DNA of 64,000 nucleotides from a bacterium (GTDB lineage Bacteria > Zixibacteria > MSB-5A5 > GN15 > FEB-12). The stretch spans positions 124,001-188,000 of the forward strand of contig JADJGQ010000001.1 of the NCBI GenBank assembly GCA_016708025.1, in the 5' to 3' direction. The translations under genes and the position numbers were made by a program. This document shows positions 52,531-60,527 of the stretch, one piece after another. The notes beneath the pieces are model-generated. The model was not told the DNA's origin. It searched no databases and was given only the letters and a program-made list of their open reading frames with translations. The first letter of the stretch is position 1. Every line of letters begins with the position of its first letter.

Positions 52531-52905
52531 TTGTTTTGTCCGCGATGTGAGTATGAATTTATGAGTGGCATTACTGTCTGTCCTGATTGCCAACTGGCCC
52601 TGGTGGATACCAGACCCTCGAGCATCCGTGCGGCTGTCGCACCGGATGATAGCTGGGTCGAGGTTTGCGGCGTGAAAGAGAATGACCGCGCCCAGGCCGC
52701 CAAGTCGGCGCTCGACTCCAACAATGTCCCCTCGGTGTTGTTGTCTTCGCGCTTTCTCTCCGGGCAGTCGACGCCGGATTCGGATCTGGCGGATATCTCC
52801 AATGAGATCACGGTTATCATGGTTCCGCGGGAATTCCGGGATGAAGCTGAAATAGTAGTGGAAGGCATTCTCGGGGATGAATTCATCCCGTTCGAGGATG
52901 ACTAA
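52531..52905 (+). CDS. zinc-ribbon plus DUF2007-like protein 2
   Basis: 124 residues from TTG 52531 (AAAGGA upstream). Same layout as the previous gene: Cys4 ribbon FCPRCEYEF...CPDCQLA, then a DUF2007-like domain with KSALDSNNVPSVLLSSRF and a fuller acidic end (FIPFEDD). The two proteins are diverged paralogues. They separate gcvPA from the selenoprotein candidate. Function unknown. Confidence 0.8.
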   Translation: MFCPRCEYEFMSGITVCPDCQLALVDTRPSSIRAAVAPDDSWVEVCGVKENDRAQAAKSALDSNNVPSVLLSSRFLSGQSTPDSDLADISNEITVIMVPREFRDEAEIVVEGILGDEFIPFEDD

Positions 52906-52930
52906 ATCTTAATCAGGTGGAGTGAGTGGT

Positions 52931-53809
52931 ATGAAGAAAATGTTCCTGACGCTCCTCGTCGCAATGTTGGCGATGTTTGCCGGATCGGTGATGGCCGACG
53001 AGGTCGCCCCGACGGCCGCGAGCAAGCCGCATGCCCCGTATCTGACCAGCATGGATGAAGCGCTGGCCAAGGCTTCCAAAGAAAACAAACATCTGCTGGT
53101 TGACTTTTACGCCGATTGGTGAACGTGGTGTAAGAGATTGGACACGGTCGTGTTCGTAGAACCAAAAGTTATCGATTACTTCACCAATGAAATGATCCTT
53201 GCAAAGATCAACGGCGATGTGGATACCACCGTCGCACGAAAGTACTTCGTCTCGGGATTCCCGACCGCAGTGATGCTGGGACCGGATGGCAAGGAAGTCG
53301 ACCGGATAGTTGGCTTTGCACCACCCGATGAATATTTGAAGATGATTCAGGATTACAAGGCGGGCATCGGCACTCTGGATGACCTGCTGAACAAGGCGAA
53401 GGACAGTGTCGACCGGAGCCTGTACTATCAGATCGCCGACAAGTACAAATACAACGGCGGATCAGACCAGGCTACAGAGTGGTTCGGCAAAGTGATCGCC
53501 GCTGGGGCACCGACCGATTCGCTGTCCGGCGAAAGCCGCATGGCGCTGGCTGACCTGCAACGCAGAGCCAAAAAACTGGATGACGCGTTTGCGTCGTATG
53601 TGCAGATCGAGAAGGACTTTGGCGGAAATGTATTCTCCGAAGGAGCCACGATCTGGCAGGCGATCATTCTTCGCCAAAAAGCAGATACCGCCGGGGCGAT
53701 CGGCGCATTCGAGCGGTTTATTGCAACCTATCCGAAATCCGAAGATGTCGAGTATGCCAAAAAGCAGATCGACAAACTGAAAACTCCGCCACCTCCGAGC
53801 GGAAACTAA
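52931..53809 (+). CDS. predicted selenoprotein: exported thioredoxin-fold protein with UxxC motif and TPR-like tail
   Basis: Reading through the TGA at 53120-53122 gives 292 residues. A signal peptide (LTLLVAMLAMFAGSVMA) leads into a thioredoxin_7-type domain: LLVDFYADW, then Sec64 (TGA), then TWCKRLDTVVF. A CxxC would normally stand here, so the redox motif is U-T-W-C. The cis-proline loop SGFPTAVMLGPDG is intact, and residues after about 165 form TPR-like helices (YYQIADKYKYNGG, AIGAFERFIATYPKS). The downstream part lacks its own ribosome site or ATG and is undamaged. ATG 52931 follows AGGTGGAG. Located between gcvPA and gcvPB. Confidence 0.85.
53127..53163 (+). promoter_or_regulatory. bacterial SECIS-like hairpin after the in-frame TGA
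   Basis: Upper stem GGACAC (53140-53145) pairs with GUGUUC (53150-53155), one G-U included, closing a GGUC loop that starts 23 bases after the TGA. GGU (53127-53129) can pair with ACC (53161-53163) as a lower stem. Loop G/U bases and position agree with known bacterial SECIS elements. It lies inside the coding frame, as expected for bacteria. Confidence 0.7.
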
Positions 53810-53834
53810 GCGAACGGACAGCTGACTGTCCGAA

Positions 53835-55304
53835 ATGAGAGAACGAACTGTGAGTGAGTCGAATCTTATTTATGAGAAATCCCGTCCCGGCCGGATCGGT
53901 TACACGCTTCCGGAACTGAGCAAGACGGAGTCCGATATTCTGGCTTCGATCCCGGCGAAATTCCGCCGCGCAGAAGATGCCCGTTTACCGGAGATCAGCG
54001 AAAACGAAGTGATGCGCCATTTTGTCGGTTTGTCGGTGAAAAACCACCATATCGACAAAGGATTCTATCCGCTTGGGTCCTGTACGATGAAGTACAATCC
54101 CAAGTTGAATGACAAGGCGGCCTCGTTCTCGGATTTCCAGGAGCATCACCCGCTGGCTCCCTGTTCCAGCGCCCCTGGAATTCTGCAACTGATGTGGGAG
54201 CTTCAGCAGTTCCTCTGTGAGGTTTCCGGTTTTGCCGGTATGTCGTTGCAGCCGGTTGCCGGAGCGCAGGGTGAGTTCGCCGGGCTGTTGATCATGCGCG
54301 CATACCACATGGAGCGCGGCAGTCACCGGACGAAAGTGATCATTCCTGATTCCGCCCATGGCACCAATCCTGCCTCGGTAGCCGCGGTTGGGTTCTCGAC
54401 GATCGAAGTGAAATCCAACGAACAGGGGATCATCTCGCCTGACGCGATCAAAGCAGTTATGTCTGACGAAGTCGCCGGGGTGATGATGACCAATCCGAAT
54501 ACGCTCGGTCTGTTTGAGCGGAATGTGAAAGAGATCGCCGATATCGTCCATGCTGGTGGCGGCCTGATGTATATGGATGGCGCCAACCTGAACGCGGTGA
54601 TGGGTATATTCCGTCCGGCGGATACCGGGTTTGATATCATGCACTTCAATCTGCACAAGACCTTTTCGACGCCGCATGGCGGCGGCGGGCCGGGTGCCGG
54701 TGCGGTTGGTGTGCGCGCTGATCTGGAGAAATATCTCCCGCTGCCGGTGCTCGAACGTGAGCCACATCAGCGGAAGTTGTTCTTTAATTATGACCGTCCG
54801 CATTCCATCGGTCGTTTGCACTCGTTCTTTGGAAACTTCGCGAATATCGTTCGCGCCTATGCCTATATCAAGGCGAACGGCGGCGAGGGTCTTCGCGCGG
54901 CCTCCGAAAATGCCGTGATCAACGCCAATTACCTGAAGAATCTGGTGAAGAAGGATTACGATCTTCCGCATGAAACTCATTGCATGCACGAGTTCGTGAT
55001 CTCCGGAAATCGCCAGAAGAAGCTTGGGGTGAAAACCTCGGATATCTCCAAGCGGATACTCGATTTTGGCATGCACGCGCCGACCAATTACTTTCCGCTG
55101 ATCGTCCCCGAGGCGATGATGATTGAGCCGACCGAGTCGGAAAGCAAAGAGACGCTTGACCGGTTCGCCGAAGTGATGGCGCAGATCGCGCGCGAGGCGG
55201 AGACCAATCCGGAGATCGTGACTTCGGCGCCGACCACGACGCCGGTCCGTCGACTGGATGAATCATATGCCGCCCGGACTTTGGATGTTAACTTTCAGGG
55301 TTGA
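53835..55304 (+). CDS. gcvPB: glycine dehydrogenase (decarboxylating) subunit 2
   Basis: 489 residues, the PLP-carrying half of the P protein. The PLP lysine is in HFNLHKTFSTPHGGGGPG, with IDKGFYPLGSCTMKYNPK and DSAHGTNPASVAAVGF also typical. ATG 53835 follows a GGACAG-CTGA-CTGTCC hairpin (53816-53831) with no clear ribosome site. GTG 53850 would give MSESNLIYEKSRPG, nearer to the usual N-terminus, so the start is uncertain. It is separated from gcvPA by two zinc-ribbon genes and the selenoprotein gene. Confidence 0.96.
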   Translation: MRERTVSESNLIYEKSRPGRIGYTLPELSKTESDILASIPAKFRRAEDARLPEISENEVMRHFVGLSVKNHHIDKGFYPLGSCTMKYNPKLNDKAASFSDFQEHHPLAPCSSAPGILQLMWELQQFLCEVSGFAGMSLQPVAGAQGEFAGLLIMRAYHMERGSHRTKVIIPDSAHGTNPASVAAVGFSTIEVKSNEQGIISPDAIKAVMSDEVAGVMMTNPNTLGLFERNVKEIADIVHAGGGLMYMDGANLNAVMGIFRPADTGFDIMHFNLHKTFSTPHGGGGPGAGAVGVRADLEKYLPLPVLEREPHQRKLFFNYDRPHSIGRLHSFFGNFANIVRAYAYIKANGGEGLRAASENAVINANYLKNLVKKDYDLPHETHCMHEFVISGNRQKKLGVKTSDISKRILDFGMHAPTNYFPLIVPEAMMIEPTESESKETLDRFAEVMAQIAREAETNPEIVTSAPTTTPVRRLDESYAARTLDVNFQG

Positions 55305-55331
55305 GTGACGGGACAATTCTCTTGCGAAATG

Positions 55332-55365
55332 AAGCCGATGCTCCTAATTAGGGCATCGGCTTTTT
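55332..55365 (+). terminator. rho-independent terminator after gcvPB
   Basis: 10-bp stem (AAGCCGATGC/GCATCGGCTT) and TTTTT. It ends only seven bases before the start codon of the next gene at 55373. Confidence 0.88.
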
Positions 55366-55372
55366 GATAGTT

Positions 55373-56773
55373 ATGCTGAGAACAGAACATCTGACATTCA
55401 GCTATCCCTCCGGCAAGCTCGCGCTTGACGATGTCTCACTGTCTATTGGTTCGGGTGAGCGTGTCGCAGTGATGGGGGCGAATGGCTCCGGCAAGTCAAC
55501 CCTCGCCAGGATTATAGCCGGGCTTGCCGAACCAACTAAAGGCACTCTTCAGATTGATATTCCGCAATCGCTCCCGCAAATCTCGCGTATCGGCATTCTC
55601 TTTCAGAATCCGGACAATCAGATGGTGTCGTCCGTGGTCGAAAACGAGATAGCCTTCGCGTTGGAGAATCTGGCTGTTCCAATGTCGGAAATGGAAAAAC
55701 GAGTGATCGCGGTCCTTCGACGTTTCGGGATAGAGCATCTTCGCACCCGACTGACCCATGAGCTATCCGGTGGGGAAAAGCAGCGCGTGGCGCTGGCCTC
55801 GGTGATGATCGCCGATCCACGTATTTTGATCCTCGATGAGCCGGACTCTTTTCTGGATGTCTCGGGCAAAGAGATTCTCGAGGCAGAACTAAAGCGGTTA
55901 CACGCGGAGCAACCGGATCTGATTGAGATCAGGATCACACAATACCCCGATATCGCCGCAACGTATCCCCGCTTGATGGTCTTTGCCGAGGGGAAACTGG
56001 CGGCCGACCATTTGCCTGCGAAGATCTTCGCCAACGAAGCATTTTGTCTTAAGGCAGGGATACTGGCATCGGACTCAGCCTCTTCCAAAGGAGCCGCCGA
56101 GAGTTTTGCTCCCTCGACTGCACCGGGAATGCCGCATTCCATAGAGATCAAAGAGCTGTCGTTTGAGTATGTCGAGGATCAGCCGGTGATAGACGAGTTG
56201 TCGTTTACCTGGAATCGTGGAGAGGTCGTTGGTCTGGTGGGCGACTCCGGTTCAGGGAAGACCACGCTTGGATTGCTCCTTTCTGGACCGCTCAAACCTG
56301 GCAAGGGAGAGATTCTCTACTTTGATGCCGACAACCATCTGTTGAGTCTGCAAACAAAACCGGGATGGGTTGCCGCCGTATTTCAACAACCCGAACGACA
56401 GTTTTTTCTTTCAAGTTGTCGAGAAGAGATCGCGTTTGGTCCGAAGAATCTCGGTCGACATTTGACTGAAAGCCAGATCTCCGCGTTGATGGAGTTGGTC
56501 GGGCTCAACCCACACGAATTCCTGCTTCGGGATCCGTTTACGTTATCGATGGGGGAGAAGCGGAGACTTGCTTTTGCGACCATACTTTCCATGCATCCGC
56601 CATTCATTGTATTCGACGAGCCGACCTGCGGGCTCGATCCAGCCGGGGTCGGCAAGTTTATCGAACTGGTTCGCCATCTCAAGCAATCCGGAATCGGTCA
56701 GATCGTGATTTCGCACGACCATGCGCAGTTGCGCGGGCTGTGTGATCGCTCCGTTTCACTTCGGCGCATGTAA
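55373..56773 (+). CDS. tandem ABC ATPase (ECF-type, two nucleotide-binding domains)
   Basis: 466 residues with two ABC domains and no membrane helix: Walker A GANGSGKST and GDSGSGKTT, signatures LSGGEKQRVALASV and LSMGEKRRLAFA, Walker B LILDEPDSFLD and IVFDEPTCGLD. The sequences FQNPDNQMVSSVVENEIAF and FQQPERQFFLSSCREEIAFG are typical of energy-coupling-factor (EcfA-like) ATPases for vitamins or metals. EcfT and the substrate-binding S component are not adjacent. No ribosome site is seen before ATG 55373, which directly follows a terminator. Confidence 0.87.
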   Translation: MLRTEHLTFSYPSGKLALDDVSLSIGSGERVAVMGANGSGKSTLARIIAGLAEPTKGTLQIDIPQSLPQISRIGILFQNPDNQMVSSVVENEIAFALENLAVPMSEMEKRVIAVLRRFGIEHLRTRLTHELSGGEKQRVALASVMIADPRILILDEPDSFLDVSGKEILEAELKRLHAEQPDLIEIRITQYPDIAATYPRLMVFAEGKLAADHLPAKIFANEAFCLKAGILASDSASSKGAAESFAPSTAPGMPHSIEIKELSFEYVEDQPVIDELSFTWNRGEVVGLVGDSGSGKTTLGLLLSGPLKPGKGEILYFDADNHLLSLQTKPGWVAAVFQQPERQFFLSSCREEIAFGPKNLGRHLTESQISALMELVGLNPHEFLLRDPFTLSMGEKRRLAFATILSMHPPFIVFDEPTCGLDPAGVGKFIELVRHLKQSGIGQIVISHDHAQLRGLCDRSVSLRRM

Positions 56774-56848
56774 ATCAATTAAAGACAATCTGTTAGCGAA
56801 CCTTCACGAGTCAACTTCTGCCATTTTGACAGATGTCGGCTCGGCCGC

Positions 56849-56877
56849 TTGACAGGTGCCCACACACTTTCTATAAT
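56849..56877 (+). promoter_or_regulatory. perfect-consensus sigma-70 promoter of rnr
   Basis: TTGACA (56849-56854), 17 bases, TATAAT (56872-56877). The predicted start is near 56884, about three bases before the rnr ATG at 56887, so the mRNA would have almost no leader. Confidence 0.8.
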
Positions 56878-56886
56878 TACCTATCC

Positions 56887-59079
56887 ATGGATTCCAAATC
56901 GATTCTCAAATTCATAGCCTCCAAAGCGGACCGCCCGCTGAAAATGAAGGAGCTGGCTCGCGCGCTGGATATTCCTCAAGAGGAGTATGCCAGGTTTCGC
57001 AAGACCGTGAAAGCGCTGCTGGAAACGGGCGAACTGGTCATGCTCAAGCGGAGCCGTATCGGTCTGCCCGAAGAGCTGAATGTGGCGGTAGGCACGGTAC
57101 AGATCACTCGCAGCGGCAATGGCTTCCTGATTCGCGAAGGGAAAGAGATCGATCTGCTCATCCCGCCGCATGCGATCGGGACTGCGCTGGATGGCGACAA
57201 AGTTATGGTCCGACTGACCGGCCAATTCAATGGCCGCGAATCCGGATCGGTCATCAAAGTGCTGGAACGTGCGCCGCGCAATATCGTCGGCGTATTTCGT
57301 CGCACCAAAACGATGATGTATGTGCAGCCGGACAATCCGCGGATCCATCGCGATATCTACATCCCCCCTGACGCCACCATGGATGCTGAGGAGGGGGAAA
57401 AGGTCGTTGCGCAACTGGTCGCCTGGGACAACCCGCACCAGAATCCAGAAGGTAAACTGATCGAGCGGATCGGTTTTCCGGGTGAACCGGGTGTGGATAT
57501 GCTGACGGTGATACGCGGGTTTGGTCTGCCGACTGAATTTCCCGAACAGGTTCTGGCCGAGGCGGAACGCGCCGCCGCCGCTCTGGATGATATTGATACC
57601 ACTGACCGGGTCGATCTGACCAAAGAACTGGTCTACACGATCGATCCCGAAGATGCCAAAGATCATGACGATGCTGTGTCAGTCGAACGCAATGACCTGG
57701 GCTTCAAGCTGGGTGTGCATATTGCTGATGTTGCCCATTTCGTACAGGAAGGTTCCGAACTAGATATGGAGGCCTTCCGCCGCGGCAACTCCGTTTATCT
57801 CCCCGGGATGGTGATACCGATGCTTCCGGAGGCACTTTCCGCCGACACCTGTTCCTTGCGCGCAAATAAGCGAAGGCTGGCGCATTCGGCGATCATGCAA
57901 TTCGACCATAAAGGGAAGATGCTTTCGTGGACGATCCAGGATAGCGTTATCAAGTCCCGCGCCAAGTTGACGTATGAAGAGGTACAGCAATTCTTTGATA
58001 CCGGAATGGCTGACAGCAAACTGGATAAGGTGATGGAGAACCTGCTGGTCGCTCGGGAGCTTGCCACGTTACTAACGAAACGCCGCTTTGCCGAAGGATC
58101 GCTCGACTTTGATCTTCCCGAAGCCAAGATCGTGATGAACAAGAAGGGGGAAGTGCTCGAACTGGGACACCGGGTGCGACTTGAGTCGCACCGATTGGTC
58201 GAGGAGTTCATGCTGGCGGCGAACCGTGCGGTGGCCCTCGAAATGATGCGTGCAGCGCGACCATTCCTTTATCGAGTGCATGACAAACCCGATCTGGAGA
58301 AACTCGAAGCATTTTCTCAGTTGATGACCCGCCTTGACTACAAGTTTGCGGTTTCGCCGAATATGAAACCAATACAGATCGCCCGGTTTCTCGATTCGAT
58401 CAAAAAGCAGCCGGAAGAGGAGTTCATTAACGAACTGCTTTTGCGCTCTATGAAAAAGGCGGTCTACCAGCGGGAGAATATAGGACATTTCGGATTGGCG
58501 TTCAGCCATTACACGCATTTCACCTCTCCGATCAGGCGCTATCCGGATCTCATGGTCCACCGCCTGTTGAGGCGTCATCGCACGGGGCAATTCACTCCGG
58601 GATTTGCCAAGAAGATCCTGCCGCTGATCGACCAGGTCGGGAGCCATTGTTCCGAGACGGAGCGTACGGCCGAAGCGGCCGAGCGTCAGGCGATCAAAGT
58701 CAAGCAAGTGACTTTCATGGCGAACCGTCTTGGCGAAGAATATAACGGCGTCATCTCCGGTGTGACATCATACGGTTTTTTTGTCCGCCTCGAGAATATG
58801 GGGGTTGAGGGGTTGGTCAGGATGTCCGCCATCGATGATGACTACTACCAATATGACGAGAAGAACTACCGCATAGTCGGACGCAGAAAGAACAAGGCAT
58901 TCAGGTTGGGGGACTCAGTCAGGGTGGGGGTAATGTCGGTCAATACCGTGCGGGCTGAGATCGACCTTTTCCTGCCGGATCTCAAATCACCCCGTCGGGG
59001 CCTGGAAGTTCTTTCTCCGACCAAACCGCGGGTTAAAAACCATCCCGCTTTCCGAAAGGGACGCAAGAAGCGTCGCTGA
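56887..59079 (+). CDS. rnr: ribonuclease R
   Basis: 730 residues. An N-terminal winged helix (SILKFIASKADRPLKMKELARAL) is followed by two cold-shock domains, the RNB catalytic core and an S1 domain with a basic tail (FRKGRKKRR). RNB acidic residues are in IDPEDAKDHDDAVSVE, and FTSPIRRYPDLMVHRLLRR is the conserved RNB end. It degrades structured RNA 3' to 5'. Start ATG 56887 has no ribosome site, and the promoter ends ten bases before it. A longer frame from 56833 overlaps the promoter and is rejected. Confidence 0.95.
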   Translation: MDSKSILKFIASKADRPLKMKELARALDIPQEEYARFRKTVKALLETGELVMLKRSRIGLPEELNVAVGTVQITRSGNGFLIREGKEIDLLIPPHAIGTALDGDKVMVRLTGQFNGRESGSVIKVLERAPRNIVGVFRRTKTMMYVQPDNPRIHRDIYIPPDATMDAEEGEKVVAQLVAWDNPHQNPEGKLIERIGFPGEPGVDMLTVIRGFGLPTEFPEQVLAEAERAAAALDDIDTTDRVDLTKELVYTIDPEDAKDHDDAVSVERNDLGFKLGVHIADVAHFVQEGSELDMEAFRRGNSVYLPGMVIPMLPEALSADTCSLRANKRRLAHSAIMQFDHKGKMLSWTIQDSVIKSRAKLTYEEVQQFFDTGMADSKLDKVMENLLVARELATLLTKRRFAEGSLDFDLPEAKIVMNKKGEVLELGHRVRLESHRLVEEFMLAANRAVALEMMRAARPFLYRVHDKPDLEKLEAFSQLMTRLDYKFAVSPNMKPIQIARFLDSIKKQPEEEFINELLLRSMKKAVYQRENIGHFGLAFSHYTHFTSPIRRYPDLMVHRLLRRHRTGQFTPGFAKKILPLIDQVGSHCSETERTAEAAERQAIKVKQVTFMANRLGEEYNGVISGVTSYGFFVRLENMGVEGLVRMSAIDDDYYQYDEKNYRIVGRRKNKAFRLGDSVRVGVMSVNTVRAEIDLFLPDLKSPRRGLEVLSPTKPRVKNHPAFRKGRKKRR

Positions 59080-59094
59080 GCATTGCGCACACAT

Positions 59095-60516
59095 ATGGTG
59101 AAGCCAAACCAACGCATAGTCATTCTGACCGATCCCACTCACCAGATCGCCACCGCGATCAAGTGGGATTCGCTTGGCCAAGTGGTTACGGAACTTTCTG
59201 AACTGTACCAGATAGTGAAAGAACGACAGATCGAACTGGTGCTGGTTGAAGAGAGCCGACAGGATCTCACTCCGGCAGTGGCTCTTCGACTCCGCAAGTT
59301 TTCTCCGATCGCCGAGATCTGGCGTGTTGTGCATACCCATTTCGGGCCGGACGAACAAGAACGACTCTTCGACGGTTATCTCTCCCGCGATCTGGGCGAA
59401 GAAAGGCTGACTGAGCGAATCGGCGCGATACTGGCAGATATAGAATTACTACGTCGTTACCAGATGGTGGGCAGATCTCCGAAACTGAAGGCGGTTGCAC
59501 GGACGATCGAGAAGATCGCCCCGACCGAGGTACCGGTGATGATTGTCGGACCATCCGGTTCAGGGAAAGAACTGGTGGCGCGGGCGATCCACTCAGACTC
59601 TTTGCGTAATAAGCGCCCGTATGTGGCGATAAACTGCGGCGCTCTGGCCGAGGGAGTACTCGAGTCAGAACTGTTCGGCCACGAACGTGGAGCTTTCACT
59701 GGATCTGTCGCCAAGCGCGAAGGACTTTTTCATAAAGCACAGGGGGGGACGATCTTTCTCGATGAGATCGGCGAGACCAAACCGGAAACGCAGGTCAAAT
59801 TGCTTCGCGTGCTCGAGGATGGGACCTACTATCCGGTGGGATCATCGGAGGCGCGCAAGGCCGATGTTCGCGTCATTGCCGCGACCAATCGCGACCTGAC
59901 TGAGGCGATCTCGGAGAGGCAGTTCCGCGAAGATCTCTATTTCCGTATCAGTGTGGTCAAGATAGTCCTTCCGCCGCTCTACGAGCGGAGACAGGACATT
60001 CAACCGTTGCTGCATCATTTCTGGGCGCAGTCCGGGGTTGAATATTCCGATGCTGCTCTCGATCTGCTGGTGCGCTACGACTGGCCGGGGAATATCCGAC
60101 AACTGCGGAATTTCGCTACTCGCATGGCCGCGCTCAAGCCGTCAGGGGTGGTGGATGTCAAGGATGTCGAGCGATTCATCGAAGAGCAGAATTCCGGCGC
60201 GACGCATCTTCCCGTTTCGACCGGACGGACAGTCGAGCAGGCAGGGCAGGAACTGATCTATCGCGCGATTCTGTCGCTTGGCACTGAGATTAAGATGCTT
60301 CGCGACCTGATCACTTCCCATTTGCCGAGTGAGATCGAACCGGTAACCGGCACGCAAGTCAGTCCGGTCCCCGCCGCTACTATGGATGAAATGGAAAAAC
60401 GACTCATAGAAAAAACATTGGATGAGACCGAAGGGAACCGCAAAGAGACTGCGCTTCGCCTCGGTATCGCGGAACGAACACTCTATCGCAAGCTCAAGAA
60501 GTATGACCTGAGCTGA
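59095..60516 (+). CDS. sigma-54-dependent transcriptional activator, NtrC-like
   Basis: 473 residues. The N-terminal ~120 residues look receiver-like but without a clear phospho-Asp pocket. The AAA+ domain has Walker A VGPSGSGKELVARAIH, the sigma-54 contact loop ESELFGHERGAFTGS (last Ala of GAFTGA is Ser), Walker B TIFLDEIGET and the arginine-finger region FREDLYFRISV. A Fis-type HTH ends the chain (TEGNRKETALRLGIAERTLYRKLKKY). ATG 59095 is 16 bases after rnr. It is a candidate activator for the sigma-54 promoter at 28061. Confidence 0.9.
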   Translation: MVKPNQRIVILTDPTHQIATAIKWDSLGQVVTELSELYQIVKERQIELVLVEESRQDLTPAVALRLRKFSPIAEIWRVVHTHFGPDEQERLFDGYLSRDLGEERLTERIGAILADIELLRRYQMVGRSPKLKAVARTIEKIAPTEVPVMIVGPSGSGKELVARAIHSDSLRNKRPYVAINCGALAEGVLESELFGHERGAFTGSVAKREGLFHKAQGGTIFLDEIGETKPETQVKLLRVLEDGTYYPVGSSEARKADVRVIAATNRDLTEAISERQFREDLYFRISVVKIVLPPLYERRQDIQPLLHHFWAQSGVEYSDAALDLLVRYDWPGNIRQLRNFATRMAALKPSGVVDVKDVERFIEEQNSGATHLPVSTGRTVEQAGQELIYRAILSLGTEIKMLRDLITSHLPSEIEPVTGTQVSPVPAATMDEMEKRLIEKTLDETEGNRKETALRLGIAERTLYRKLKKYDLS

Positions 60517-60527
60517 TAGGGGGGAAC

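Noticed and set aside
53120..53122. TGA as a reassigned sense codon (Trp or Gly) rather than Sec
   Set aside because: TGA is the stop of many intact genes here (for example prmC, waaF and gcvPB), so the code is standard. The position is that of a redox Cys, which points to Sec.
53985..55076. 363-codon minus-strand frame opposite gcvPB
   Set aside because: Shadow of gcvPB; it is His/Arg-rich with no recognisable family.
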